Positions 23,781-35,760 are shown, numbered from the stretch's first letter. The stretch is 64,000 nucleotides of DNA from Symbiodinium sp. CCMP2592 (GCA_905221615.1 CAJNDT010000324.1:1223749-1287748); one strand, 5' to 3'. Program-made: numbers and translations. The notes: a model not told the origin generated them from the sequence alone.

Positions 23781-24110
23781 TTGTAAGTGTTTGAGGATTT
23801 GGTAATGAGGTAGCCTCCTTCGCTAAGGCCGGCATTCGGAACAGCCCCTGAGCCCGCAGGGCATTCCGACTAACCAACAGGGCAGGAGGAAAAGAGGCTT
23901 CAAAAAAGAAAAAGAAAGTCCCCCCGAGATCGTCGATCTGCTGCCCTCCGGGCGCTGTTTGGATGCGCTGCTGCTGGGATCCGAGGTTGGCGCATGTTAA
24001 GAGCTCTATAGGGGCCTAAATAATTAGAATGGGGCTCCTTTGTAGGGTTCCTTTAAAAGGGTCCTATAAGGGTTACTTACTATATTATAAGGAATGCTAA
24101 GACGGAGCTT

Positions 24111-24221
24111 CCCAGAGAGCCCAATACTTCTTGATTAAGGATAATATGGCTAAAATCATAGTATGAAGCCCCCAATGATTTAAGGTAGATTCCTTAATTA
24201 AGAGCTATTCGGCTCGCTGGG
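24111..24221. mobile_element. MITE-like hairpin, family B
   Basis: CCCAGAGAGCCCAATA at the left and TATTCGGCTCGCTGGG at the right, with the inner core TTGATTAAGG and CCTTAATTAAG facing each other. Confidence 0.7.
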
Positions 24222-24624
24222 TTAGGGTTAACGCTTTAGGGCTTAGGGGGGCGTTTAGGGTTAATACCTACAGGTTTCCTGTAAAGGATTCCTTTAAACG
24301 GGTCCTATAAGCGCTACTAAGTAGGTTACTGGGCATCCTAGTCATGGGACTTAGTGAGTATGGCTATACGGGTCCCTTTAAGGGATCTAAAGAGGGTACT
24401 TCAGGGGTTTAGGGTTTAGTGTACTACATTATAAGGAATGTTAAGACTTGCTCAAGCAATCGGAGGGCCTTCAACTTTTTGGCCCTATATATTTAGTCTA
24501 TTTTAGAAAGTTTGAGCTTTTTTGGGGGGCCCGGTTATTTGGGAAGGGAGAAGAGTACGGTTCCTGGGTATAGTTACAAGTATAGGGTCATAGGTAGTTC
24601 TATATGAAAGGTAGGGTTCCTTTA

Positions 24625-24746
24625 ATTTAATTCTCACGGGACTTAGTAAGTAAGGTTATAAGTAGGTTACAATAAGGATAACCCCACTTAGGGGACTTAT
24701 AACCCCAATTATAACCTACTTACTAAGTCCCATGATCCTCTAAGTA
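24625..24746. mobile_element. MITE-like hairpin, family D, left end damaged
   Basis: The right end CCCATGATCCTCTAAGTA is intact. The left end begins at CACGGGACTTAGTAAGTAAG, lacking the outer TACTTAGAGGAT block. Confidence 0.7.
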
Positions 24747-25187
24747 ATTTAAGGATTCGATAGGGTTGAAGGCTTAAAGCAAAGGGTGCTCGAGGTAGGG
24801 TTCCTTCAAGCAGTCTTTAGTGGTGGCTACGTGACTGCATACGTTGTCATAAGGATGACTATCAGTGTTTCGTATAGTATGGGGATGAGAAAGGACCCCT
24901 GAATGTTAAGGACTACGTTGGGTAACTATGCAGGTTTCTATTTCTAGGTTTCGGGACGTGGGCGCAGGGTTCAGAGATTGGGGCGCCTGGGAAGCGGAAG
25001 GGCGCCTAGAAAGCTCTACTGTCGTCTTCAGAGTTTAGCGAGCTACATTTCGGGCAAGCGTGTCAGGTTTTGCCCGCCTTTTCCGCCTACTGTACAATTT
25101 CACGTGGCAGGGTGGGTTAGGGTGAGCCAATTGTTTTGCTCTATATACGTTAGTGTTGTATGTCAGTCTCATGCCCAGCACCGCTTT

Positions 25188-25294
25188 ACTACTATTTGCT
25201 TAAGAACCACCAAAAAATAAAAAAATATTCCTTATGGTGGTAATATAGGGATTATTATTTTTATTTTTTGAGTGTTTCTTAAGCAAATAGTAGT
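25188..25294. mobile_element. MITE-like hairpin, family E
   Basis: ACTACTATTTGCTTAAGAAC and its near-complement TCTTAAGCAAATAGTAGT bound an AT-rich core with AAAAAATAAAAA and TTATTTTTTATT-like arms. Related to 33829-33926 and, inverted, to 45292-45399. Confidence 0.75.
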
Positions 25295-25400
25295 TTAACA
25301 GTTGAGGGTGGCTGTACTGTTGGTGTTTGGGTTCAGGCTGACGAGCACCAGCATTTAGGGGCGAAACGTGTTCCAGCGCATAGCGAATCTTTCCATTTCA

Positions 25401-25462
25401 TAGTAGTATTAGTAGTGTTAGTGGTATTAGTAGTATTAATAGTATTAGATAGTAGTAACTGT
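25401..25462. repeat. TAGTAT/TAG trinucleotide-type repeat
   Basis: Imperfect TAGTATTAG units. Confidence 0.8.
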
Positions 25463-25942
25463 AATATTAGGAAGTAAGAAAAGAGTGCTTGGTTGCTGCC
25501 TTGGATTGATCTCTTCACACTACGAGTGTTGTTTGCTGCGACCCAGCACCGCTGCAGAGGTGCTGGACAACGCACAGCCCATGGATGTCGAAGTGCCACG
25601 ACTGGTATGATTGGTCTCGATCAAGTTGTGTTCCTTGTTATGGGGCCTTGGGGTTATAGGGTTTTCGGCTGCAGGGTGCAGGCTGTCAGAGATTTATATG
25701 CTTTCTAGTATATAAAGGTTTAATTCATATTCCGGATCCTTTATTCATATTTCGAGGCCTCTCCTCCTTTATTCATATTTCGAGGCCTCTCCTCAGCTAA
25801 AGGGGGTTTGGGGTGTTGGAAACCCGGAAACCGTAAACCCCGAAACACCGAAACTCCAAACCAAGCACTTCTAAGCCTTATCAGCAGGGAACCTAAAAAG
25901 TTTAGCATAGACACCTGATGAGTGCCAAACTCTAAACCCCAA

Positions 25943-26021
25943 CCCAAAGAGCCCGATACCCCTTACATGATTCAGGAATATAGCTTAATTCAACATGATT
26001 TAAGGATTGGGCTCTCCGGGA
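25943..26021. mobile_element. MITE-like element, family B, internally deleted
   Basis: AGCCCGATACCCCTTA at the left and GATTGGGCTCTCCGGG at the right. The loop is shortened by about 30 bp compared with 26051-26163. Confidence 0.5.
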
Positions 26022-26050
26022 AACCCAAGCCCGGGAGGGTGGGAAGAAAC

Positions 26051-26163
26051 TACCCAGAGCCTCCAAAACCCCTTAATTAAGGAATATACCTTAAATTATC
26101 GTAGGATCCCTATATGATTTAAGGTATATTCCTTAATTAAGGGGGTTTTGGAGGCTCTGGGTA
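26051..26163. mobile_element. MITE-like hairpin, family B, best-preserved copy
   Basis: An almost perfect inverted repeat of about 45 bp: TACCCAGAGCCTCCAAAACC at the left, complementary sequence at the right, including CCTTAATTAAGGAATATACC. Close to a full palindrome with a short loop. Confidence 0.8.
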
Positions 26164-26220
26164 GACCCAACACCCTAAGCCCTAGGCCCTCCTAATCCCT
26201 GCAGCCTTAAACTTTAAACC

Positions 26221-26333
26221 TACTATAGGGGCCTAATTAATTACCTATGCTAATTTGGGGGGTTCCTTATTAGAGTTATAGGAAAATGGGCCCCAACACC
26301 CTATTCTAATTCTTAAAGCCCTTTATTAAGGCC
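26221..26333. mobile_element. MITE-like element, family I
   Basis: TACTATAGGGGCCTAATTAA at the left; CCCTATTCTAATTCTTAAAG and a decayed AAGGCC at the right. Confidence 0.6.
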
Positions 26334-26365
26334 TAAGTCCCCCTCGTCCCAGTTTCGAGAGCCCC

Positions 26366-26490
26366 TACTTAGAGGATCATGGGACTTAGTAAGTAGGTTA
26401 TAGTTGGGGTTATAAGTCCCCTAAGTGGGGGTTATCCTAATTATAACCTACTTATAACCTTACTTACTAAGTCCCATGAGCCTTCAAGTG
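26366..26490. mobile_element. MITE-like hairpin, family D
   Basis: TACTTAGAGGATCATGGGAC at the left; GTCCCATGAGCCTTCAAGT at the right. Nearly palindromic, with AGTAAGTAGGTTATA and TATAACCTTACTTACT arms. Confidence 0.8.
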
Positions 26491-27238
26491 AGGATGGTGC
26501 CGTCCTGACCGCCGTGTTGGGGCATCCACGTCACTTGGACGTTGCTGCTATTGAGGCCTTGCAAACAGAAATAGGGTCGTGGGGCATCTTTTTAGAATAT
26601 GTATATTCGGGTCCACAAGAGGGGGGACAGTAATTAATTCCCAAGCAGAGTTTTCGGGATTTTAGGCTTTGGGCTCTGATGCTTACCAGGGTCATGTCGG
26701 AGTTTTGGAGCTTTGCTGCACGAGGCCGTCATCCCGCGCCGGTGGCAGCATTTGATAAAGCAATGGTGGCATGTTGCCACCTTTCAGTCGTTCCCTCCAG
26801 GCTGCGGTGTGGCAGCATCGAGAACAGAGGAACTTCATTTTCACTTGATTGGATTAGCATCGGAATGTCTGGGGACCGCCACACCTCACCCAAGCAGCGG
26901 AAGGCCCATAGACCCCACAATCCAACAGACACCTTGTGGAGCCCGTCGACCCGAAACGCTTCAATCCACATTGCACGAGTCCTACGCCCTAGCACCCAAG
27001 GCTTCCAGCAAAGCGATGCGGACGACGGCATCATCATTGAGGAGCCAGCCGGTGGTTCAGGGCTTCTTCCGTCAGTCGTTCGTTCTCTGAAGAAGGAGTT
27101 GGAGCTTTGGGGTTCAGGAGCTTCGCTGTTGCTGGGCATCGTGGTTTTTATGTCGAGGGTTTAGGGCTTAAGGCCTGTGATTGTCAGTTTAGGACTCGAG
27201 GTGTCCGGGTGGTTGTAGGATGTTGCAGGTCGTCGTCT

Positions 27239-27285
27239 GGCTAGACTTGAGTCACTTGAGTCCAGTAGCAGAAAAGGGCATAAGG
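27239..27285 (+). repeat. LINE-tail-like sequence
   Basis: GCTAGACTT, TTGAGTCCAGTAGCAGAAAA and GGGCATAAGG follow the same order as the last bases of the LINE at 52828-52864. It may be the remnant of a severely 5'-truncated insertion. Confidence 0.4.
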
Positions 27286-27430
27286 TGTGAGAAAATTGAC
27301 ATTTCTCAGGCTCTGACGGTCTAGCAGGTCTCTACTCTGTTCGAACTGTGTTTCGCGATTGTTGCTGGCAGGTTCAGCGTTGATAGAACTAGAAGAGGGT
27401 AAGAAGAGTCTCTTCGAGTAGGCGGTGCCA

Positions 27431-28030
27431 ATGGAAAGTCTGCAACTGGCTTCTGTCACTCCTATTGCCAGCTTTTCGCAAGAAATCCGCCGAGAATCCA
27501 CTCAGTCACTGACTCATCGAATCACGAGCTCACTCGCTCACCCTTTCATTCACTTGCTCGCCCACCCACCCACCCACCCACCCAAAATAATGACTAACGA
27601 AACTCATCTGTTGTTGATCCAGTATGGAACAAGAGCTCTTCAGCCCGTGTCAAAAAGCGATCAAGAGCGCCTCACATCTCCCGATGAGATACGAGATCCA
27701 GCTCTTTGGTTTTTTGCAGTCCCTTCAGCTTCTCGACCTCTTCATCATACATACAGTTTAGATGCAAGTTTGGGTACTTTCAGCATACTTTCAACCGTGC
27801 CGATGTTTCGACAAATTGCTGTAGTTTGTAACCATGTCGCTGCCATCACCGCAACCACCACCAGCAGCACCAGTACCAGTGCCGAAGCGCGAGTGCTCCT
27901 GCTGCAACGAGTACGTACTTCTGAATCTGTCTTGCCAACACAACTACTATCTGAACACGAGCAGCACCTTCAGCAGTGCCACCGTCACCGCCAAGTTCCA
28001 GCTGTGATTTACGAGCAAGTGGTCATCTGA
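27431..28030 (+). CDS. Unassigned 199-residue open frame
   Basis: An ATG-started frame, Ser/Thr-rich, with a short His/Pro tract caused by a CCAC repeat at about 27561-27585. In another frame, an ATG at 27834 opens a short Pro-rich then Cys-containing peptide (PKRECSCCNEYV). I recognise neither. One may be an exon, or both may be chance. Confidence 0.15.
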   Translation: MESLQLASVTPIASFSQEIRRESTQSLTHRITSSLAHPFIHLLAHPPTHPPKIMTNETHLLLIQYGTRALQPVSKSDQERLTSPDEIRDPALWFFAVPSASRPLHHTYSLDASLGTFSILSTVPMFRQIAVVCNHVAAITATTTSSTSTSAEARVLLLQRVRTSESVLPTQLLSEHEQHLQQCHRHRQVPAVIYEQVVI

Positions 28031-28050
28031 TTGTGCTTGGGCCATAAAAC

Positions 28051-28158
28051 CCTAAGGGTCCATGTACCTAAATAGTACAAGCATTGGCCTTACAGTACTC
28101 CCTATATGGGTACATTGGGCCCATTGTATATATTAATTGGGTACATCGACCCTTGGGG
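28051..28158. mobile_element. MITE-like hairpin, family L
   Basis: CCTAAGGGTCCATGTACC at the left; GGGTACATCGACCCTTGGGG at the right. Same family as 46157-46276. Confidence 0.65.
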
Positions 28159-28246
28159 AAAGACCTGGGTGGCGTGTCAGGATGGCGGGAACTGCGCAAG
28201 TCTCAAAAGTCGCGGCGGGAGCTTCTATCCGTCGGCACCTTTGGCT

Positions 28247-28361
28247 ACATATAGGTGGTTGTCAAAATCATGGTCCCTTTTCTGGGTCCCTATTATAATA
28301 CGGCACCTAGTATTTAGGGTACCCAAAAAGGGGCCATGATTTTGACAACTACCCACATATA
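28247..28361. mobile_element. MITE-like hairpin, family O
   Basis: About 30 bp of inverted repeat: GGTGGTTGTCAAAATCATGG at the left, CCATGATTTTGACAACTACC at the right. The only copy in the window. Confidence 0.7.
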
Positions 28362-29030
28362 TCTAGACGACTTGAGGAGACGGGACGAGTTCAGGTCTTT
28401 ATGGGCCAGAGGGGTGGACAACTGGGGGCCAGATTCAGGTATTTTGTTTTTTTTCAGGTTCGTAAGCCTTTCAAGGCTTTGGGAAAAAAGTTGAGGGGAT
28501 TTACGGCTGCCACACAACCTCCAGAACCTCCATCATGACCACCTCCCGTTTCATATTCTTCCCGGACAGCGTCGTTGCAAGTTGCCGCCCTGACACGAAG
28601 CTTGAAAGCCAGTAGCTTGCCGTAGCACCTGCAAGTCTCTCGCAGCTTGAAACACGCAGAACGCCCCTCCACAACATTCTACAAGCTAACACAAGATTCT
28701 GGGTGACGGGGCCCTTTCGCAACCGCCTGACCTGGCTCCAGCATCGAGAGCAGGGCCCTTGCAGTCTTGCGTCAGCCCGTTTAGTGTTTTGGTCTTGTGT
28801 AAGAAATACAGGTTTCGTTGGGGTTTAGGGTTTATTGGGTTTTGTAGCCTGTGGCAGATTTAGGTGTCTAGGGGTACACAGAATTCTGTTTTGAAGGGTT
28901 TAGGGCTGGTGAAGCCTCACTACCTTAACTACCGGGACCCCTATTGATAGTAATTCTCTAGGCCCTAAACTCTGTGCCCCCAGCAGTAATAGTAACGACG
29001 GATCATGGGCAGAAGCAAAACTGACTCAAA

Positions 29031-29098
29031 AACCCTAAACCCTAAACCCTAAACCCTTGTCCGAGTGTGAGCGCCGAAACCCTAAACCCTAAACCCTA
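29031..29098 (+). repeat. Telomere-like array with embedded junction motif
   Basis: CCCTAAA units, then TTGTCCGAGTGTGAGCGCCG, then AAACCCTAAA units again. The motif sits inside the array. Confidence 0.85.
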
Positions 29099-29191
29099 GG
29101 CTCTCATCCCGGTGCCTCTCGCCGCTGGTCAGCAGCACTACTTCGAGGTAGAGCAGCTCGCGAGCACTGGTGTAGGGTTTAGGTTAGAAGC

Positions 29192-29276
29192 TGGCCCCAC
29201 CCTGTAATAGTGAATATAAGGATTATATTCGGGAAATATTATATTCCTATTATTACACTATTACAGGGTGGGGACC
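29192..29276. mobile_element. MITE-like hairpin, family N
   Basis: GGCCCCACCCTGTAATAGTG and CACTATTACAGGGTGGGG are inverted, with a palindromic AT-rich centre. The flanks TAGAAG and CTTCTA extend the pairing. The only copy in the window. Confidence 0.7.
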
Positions 29277-29594
29277 CCTTCTAAGGTTTACGGTTTATTT
29301 TGGGTGTGCTTCGGGTTACGAAAGCTGGCCTGATTATCGAATTCAATCCTTTTGAACCCGCCATGTAGCATAAGTTGGAGCTTCGGTGATCTTGAAATAC
29401 CGCTACTCTTAATGTCATTTTACTTCTTCCGTGAGACTGAAGCTTGCATCATGTGAGTTTTTGATTACTTACATCTTTGCTTTCAAAAGACTTCCTCGGG
29501 AAGGGGGCGCTGCAACAGCTGCAAATGGAAGGACTCCGCCAGGCTTTGGCCGCCCATCCCGGGACAGCTTCGTAGTGGCACGGAGTTCGCTGCC

Positions 29595-31308
<1,714 letters not shown>

Positions 31309-31334
31309 TAAGGATACTCGGTGCTGAGACTGCT

Positions 31335-31515
31335 GCTTTTCCGAAACCCTTTTCCCAGCAGGAAGCCGTGGGGCCCTGCAGGAAGATGTTTTGCTTTTCA
31401 GAAACCCTCTACCGAGCAGGAAGTCATAGCGGGCCCTGCCGTAAGATGTTCTGCTCTTCAGAACTCCTTGTCCCAACAGGAAGCCGTGGGGGCTCTCCGG
31501 GCAGATGTTCTCGAA
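31335..31515 (+). repeat. Three-unit tandem repeat, 58-60 bp
   Basis: Units start with TTTTCCGAAACCC, TTTTCAGAAACCC and TCTTCAGAACTCC, and each carries CAGGAAGYCRT and GATGTT. Because the units differ in length by two bases, no single frame stays aligned across all three. It lies just after the HisD-family stop. Confidence 0.7.
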
Positions 31516-31753
31516 CTTGTCTTGTCGATGCAGAGCCAGGAAAACTTCACAGCTTCAACACTACCCAGGAGAGACATTGGAGATAGCCAAGAGGGCTGTA
31601 GCAGTTGGGGTTTTTTCTTGGTTTGGGTACCAAGAAAAAGAATCATGTGAACAACCTGGAATGCCCCAAACCTAACTGCCAATTGGATGACCTCGAATCC
31701 TTCAGGCTTTTCGGTGAGTGAATATAGGGGTCGGGATGCATAGTAACAATATC

Positions 31754-31784
31754 CCCTAAACCCTAAACCCTAAACCCTAAACCG
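31754..31784 (+). repeat. Telomere-like array (CCCTAAA)
   Basis: Four perfect CCCTAAA units. Confidence 0.9.
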
Positions 31785-31849
31785 TATCGTCCCTACAATA
31801 GACCCCAGCAGCCTGTTCTGCATCATGAAGCCCGCAATATTGGCCTCGT

Positions 31850-32011
31850 CCCAGAGAGTCCAAAACCCCTTAATTAAGGAATATAGCTTAAGTCATTATA
31901 TGAAGCCCTTAATGATTTAAGGTATATTCCTTATAATTAAGGGGTATTGGAACCCTAACCCTATAGATCCCTTAAAGGAACCCTAGGGTAAGCGGTATTG
32001 GGCTCTCTGGG
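31850..32011. mobile_element. MITE-like hairpin, family B, interrupted
   Basis: A complete family B hairpin up to GGGGTATTGG, then about 45 extra bases (CCTAACCCTATAGATCCC and following), then a second GGTATTGGGCTCTCTGGG end. The insert may be another small element. Confidence 0.6.
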
Positions 32012-32109
32012 TTATGCTTTCCTTCTAGGAGGGCAAGGCTCGGGTTCCGAGTTCCGGGAAAAGCCGCGTGGGCCACATCGCCAGGAGCCCTTTCTGATGA
32101 GGGTGTACC

Positions 32110-32191
32110 TAGCCGAAAAGACCTACCTTTTCAGGAACTATGTATAGAAGCCATAATGAGGAACCCTAAAAAGGTAGGTCTTTCCGGCTAC
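32110..32191. mobile_element. MITE-like hairpin, family M
   Basis: TAGCCGAAAAGACCTACCTT at the left; AAGGTAGGTCTTTCCGGCTA at the right. Confidence 0.7.
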
Positions 32192-32214
32192 AGGTAGGGC
32201 TTAACCTTCAGGGA

Positions 32215-32328
32215 ACTAGGATGCCCAGTAGTACCCTTATTCCCTTTTTGTAGTCCTAGGTTCCTTATCAAGTTACCCAATACCAAAAAGAGAGGCCTTT
32301 TTATTCTTAAGTTACTGGGTATCCTAGG
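32215..32328. mobile_element. MITE-like hairpin, family H variant
   Basis: CTAGGATGCCCAGTAGTACC at the left; GTTACTGGGTATCCTAG at the right. The interior carries the family H TTATTCCCTTTTT and CAAAAAG blocks. Confidence 0.65.
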
Positions 32329-32605
32329 GAAAGTTCAGGGTGCACGGTTGAGGGTTTAGGGTTTAAGGTTGCCATCCAGGCGGGCATATACAAGTCTGTG
32401 CGAACAGGGTGGGTAACCTGTTGGTTCCTTGAAACAGATTTCAGCAGCGGCACTGATTTGCATGCCAGTGGTTGCTTTCGGGAATCCTTCAAGGGCTCCT
32501 ACAAGAAGGATACTTTCAGGGATGATAACGGCTACTACAAGGCTTATCCCAACCCTTATGGCATCTTCGTGGTACCCTTGTAATAACCCTTAAGGCGCAA
32601 ACTTT

Positions 32606-32712
32606 TGGGGCCTTATCACTTACATAATTGCCTATACTATTTTGGGGGTTCCTTATTGTAATTATTGTATGATGGGCCCCAAAACCCTATTCTAGTTATT
32701 AGGCCCTATAGC
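32606..32712. mobile_element. MITE-like element, family I
   Basis: TGGGGCCTTATCACTTACAT at the left; CCCTATTCTAGTTATTAGGC at the right. Confidence 0.6.
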
Positions 32713-32874
32713 ATGAGGGTTCTACAACGTAGTGGGTCCATAGTCCATATATCTTACTACTATTATTGAAGTCGCCCTTTGACAGCAGAATGCGGATGCT
32801 CTTGCGAAGCCCCATTCCCTCATCGTAGTATGTAGGAACCCTCTGAAGGGTATTAGGGATCAGCTGGCAAGGTT

Positions 32875-33081
32875 GTGCTGGTCGGGCGTTACGGAAAGGC
32901 GCAAGATCAGTTTCCGTGGCTCAGATGCGATTCGTATCCATTCTTGCCTCTTGTCTTCGGGGCTTGTGTAAGGTGGTTCCGACTTTCAGATGCAGTCTCT
33001 GCTCAGTCCCAAGCCCTGTTAGAACATAACGGCTTGAGTTTGTTTGAATATTTTTCAGGGCTTCTTGTAAAGGATAGCTAA
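32875..33081 (+). CDS. Unassigned exon-like frame with stop
   Basis: An open frame ending in TAG-free sequence and TAA, reading QFPWLRCDSYPFLPLVFGAC and later QSQALLEHNGLSLFEYFSGL. The composition looks like a terminal exon: mixed hydrophobic and polar, no repeats. No ATG begins it and I recognise no family. A partly overlapping reverse frame exists. Confidence 0.25.
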   Translation: MLVGRYGKAQDQFPWLRCDSYPFLPLVFGACVRWFRLSDAVSAQSQALLEHNGLSLFEYFSGLLVKDS

Positions 33082-33130
33082 GTGGTGGCGAAGTTTCACC
33101 GATAGGGCTCGCCAAGAAGCAGCGCACAGT

Positions 33131-33235
33131 TAATATAGGGGCCTCAATAGTTACCTATACTATTTTGGGGGTTCCTTACTACACTTATGGTACAATTTAC
33201 CCAAAACCCTATTCCAATTATGAATCATCCTACAG
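33131..33235. mobile_element. MITE-like element, family I
   Basis: AATATAGGGGCCTCAATAGT at the left; CCCTATTCCAATTATGAATC and CCTACAGTAG at the right. Confidence 0.6.
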
Positions 33236-33371
33236 TAGTTTGAGGCCTTTCCGTTCACAAGATCACGAGAGAGGGGGTGCGGCGAAGAACTTTTTTGTCC
33301 TCCTGGCTTGAGCCTTTCTCACGCGAAAAGAGGGAGGTTGAGGTTTCGCATAATTAGCGGATTTAGGGTTT

Positions 33372-33393
33372 AGGGTTGACGACATTCGAGTGC

Positions 33394-33475
<82 letters not shown>

Positions 33476-33502
33476 TGACGACATTAGGGGGTTGACGACA
33501 TT
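33372..33502. repeat. (GA)n microsatellite bracketed by direct repeats
   Basis: AGGGTTGACGACATT occurs at 33372-33386, at 33471-33485 and, with one extra G, at about 33487-33502. Between the first two lies CGAGTGCCT and about 38 GA units. Confidence 0.85.
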
Positions 33503-33828
33503 AGGTCTGGCCACGGAAAGCAAAGAAGCCTTAACCTGCAAAGCTTGCCAAACGGAACCTCCAAGACTGATTGTGTTGGGGGAGTGTAATTAGTAATAGG
33601 CCGAAACGCGTGATGTCGGAAGATGCGCTTCTCAGTGACCTGCAAACTATGCTGTAGGGTCGGAATCATAGCAACATGATGCCAAATTTGTAGGGCCCTT
33701 TTTTTAATCCGTAGCCTTCAACCGGCCCAAGACGCCGTCAGAATTGTTGAGGCTCCGTTTCTACCCTCGCTGCCGCCTCCCTGGGTTTGCGAGGGTGTTC
33801 CGGATCTGATCTAGGGTTCCTACTATTC

Positions 33829-33926
33829 GCTTAAGAACCCCCAAAAAATAAAAAATATATTCCTTATGGGGGTAATATAGGGATTATTATTTTTATTTTT
33901 TGGGGGGTTCTTAAGCAAATAGTAGG
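33829..33926. mobile_element. MITE-like hairpin, family E
   Basis: CCTACTATTCGCTTAAGAAC at the left; TTCTTAAGCAAATAGTAGG at the right. The AT-rich core matches 25188-25294. Confidence 0.75.
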
Positions 33927-34044
33927 TTCAGGGTTTTCTGGTTTAGGGGTTTAGGATCTTCAGGGGTGCCCGGCTAGGCCTGGATGCAAAAAGGGGTTTA
34001 GGATTTTTGGTGTTTAGAGTTTAAGTGCCTCTGATGCTTTGCAT

Positions 34045-34155
34045 CTAGGACCTGGAGTAGGCCCTTATTCCCTTTTTTAAGGGTTCAGGTTCCCTTATAT
34101 GCCCCTTTAAACCAAAAAGGGCACCCTTTTATTCCTTGGTTACTCTTGGGTCTAG
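34045..34155. mobile_element. MITE-like element, family H
   Basis: CTAGGACCTGGAGTAGGCCC at the left; GGTTACTCTTGGGTCTAGG at the right. Confidence 0.65.
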
Positions 34156-34420
34156 GCATACACTATTTCCACTTCCCACAACAGCCTTTAAGACTGTCGC
34201 CCATGCCATGCGTTTACCTCTTGCGGATTCGTTCCCTTGAATCTCCATCCATCTCCGGCAGCGTTCTTCTCGCTCCGAAGGATAGTTCGGAAGGCGTGAC
34301 ACGAAGGCCTCCTGGTGCCCTCTTGAAGGCTCATGGGACTTAGTAAGGGTTCTTAAAGGGCTCCTTAAAGGGATCTATAGGGTTCCTTAAAGGGATCTAT
34401 GGGGTTTAGGGTTTAGGGTC

Positions 34421-34542
34421 TACTTAGAGGATCATAGGACTTAGTAAGTAAGGTTATAAGTAGGCTATAATTAGGATAACCCCACTTAGGGGACTTATAA
34501 CCCCAAGTATAACCTGCTTACTAAGTCCCATGATCCTCTAAG
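34421..34542. mobile_element. MITE-like hairpin, family D
   Basis: TACTTAGAGGATCATAGGAC at the left; GTCCCATGATCCTCTAAG at the right. Well preserved. Confidence 0.8.
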
Positions 34543-34648
34543 CTTGCTTCGATTTCCCAGGCCCCTTGCTGCTTAGATCGAGCTGAGGCATGGGAATTTG
34601 CCGCGAGCGGCCGCGTATGGGATACCTTGGGAAAGCTCAAGATGATTC

Positions 34649-34752
34649 TGGGGATTTCCGAAAATTAGGGGTACCTTATTTTGGGGTCCTTATAATAAGG
34701 ATCCTACTATCTAGGGTACCATATTAGGGTCCCCTATTGTCGGAAACTCTCA
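34649..34752. mobile_element. MITE-like hairpin, family A
   Basis: TGGGGATTTCCGAAAATTAG at the left; TTGTCGGAAACTCTCA at the right. The flanking dinucleotide is not a clear TA here. Confidence 0.7.
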
Positions 34753-35005
34753 TCTAGGTAGGCCTTCGAAACATTTAATGTTTTCCCTTATTGGGGTTAT
34801 TAGGCCCCTACTTCGGTTGATGATATAAATCCTGCATTACCCATAACTGGGAATATATGGGAAGGACCCTAGTTACGAATATTTTTCAAGAGGCTTTCAA
34901 GGGCCAACCTAGGAATTCTCCTTCTGGTGGGACGACGGCGATATTTACCACCGAGGCAGCTGATGCACGCTGTGGTTTAGGAAGTCGCAGCCTGCCTCCC
35001 GGATT

Positions 35006-35086
35006 CTACTTGGAGGGGCAGCGGACTTAGCAGGTTATGAGTGGGGTGATAATTGAGGTAAGTCCATTTAGGGTACTTATAACTCG
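35006..35086. mobile_element. MITE-like element, family C/D hybrid, partial
   Basis: Starts CTACTTGGAGGGGCAGCGGA, then CTTAGCAGGTTATGAGTGGG. It has a family C outer end with family D interior words and no intact right end. Confidence 0.45.
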
Positions 35087-35091
35087 ATTCT

Positions 35092-35165
35092 ATGAGAGAT
35101 TCCGAAAATTAGGGGTACCTTGTTTTGGCGTCCTTACAAGAAGGATCCTACTATTTAGGGTCTCC
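35092..35165. mobile_element. MITE-like element, family A, 3' truncated
   Basis: ATGAGAGATTCCGAAAATTA through GATCCTACTATTTAGGG, then the right inverted end is missing. Confidence 0.6.
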
Positions 35166-35482
35166 TTAGGAATAGTTTGTATCTTTCTTCAGATAAAGCC
35201 CAGCAGAGTATTAACAATATTGTTTTTGACATGGTTCTAGGGGGGGTATAGTGTCTCCTGGATTCTATCACTCGAGTACCATACCCGAAGCCTGATTAAT
35301 TCTACAAAGCTTGCCAGTGTAGATCAGTAGCGTCAGGGTCCTCGCGGTTTAGGTTTTGAATTAAGCCATCATTTCCTCAAGCCAGGACGGGACTAGCTGA
35401 CCAGCCCTCTAAAGCCCTAAACCCTATAGACCCTAATCCTTGCAAGTCTTATGCCCAAAAGACTTAAAATCTTCACCACCGT

Positions 35483-35520
35483 GAACCTCGTCTGGCATGT
35501 CCGAGTTGCGAGAGCGTAAA
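35483..35520 (+). repeat. Dispersed junction motif, variant
   Basis: GAACCTCGTCTGGCATGTCC then GAGTTGCGAGAGCGTAAA. Diverged copy of the motif at 45460-45500. Confidence 0.5.
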
Positions 35521-35608
35521 TCCTCAATTCCCCAACTCCCTAAAAGCAACGCACGTAAACTCCAAGGCAGAACCCTCCAAAAGTCCCACAGCACATTCAA
35601 CAACCGTA

Positions 35609-35712
35609 TGGGAGTTTCCAAAAATGAGGGGTACCTTTTTTGGGGGTCCTTACAATAATGATCCTACTATTTAGGGTACCATATTAGGGTCCCCTATTTT
35701 CGGAAACTCCCG
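35609..35712. mobile_element. MITE-like hairpin, family A, intact
   Basis: TGGGAGTTTCCAAAAATGAG at the left; ATTTTCGGAAACTCCCG at the right; TA on both sides (35607-35608 and 35713-35714). Confidence 0.75.
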
Positions 35713-35760
35713 TATAAGCCCTGAGCCCTGAACCATGGGACATCCTAAAAACATTGGAAA

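Larger units (their letters stand above)
23785..29594. other. Hairpin-rich region before the HisD-family gene
   Basis: Dense MITE-like elements and simple repeats. The 26690-27160 stretch is repeat-free and open in three overlapping frames on both strands with no recognisable domain, so no gene is called there. Confidence 0.4.

Noticed and set aside
26679-27164. 161-residue forward ORF
   Set aside because: Two other long frames overlap it, one on the reverse strand, with equal claims and no recognisable motif.
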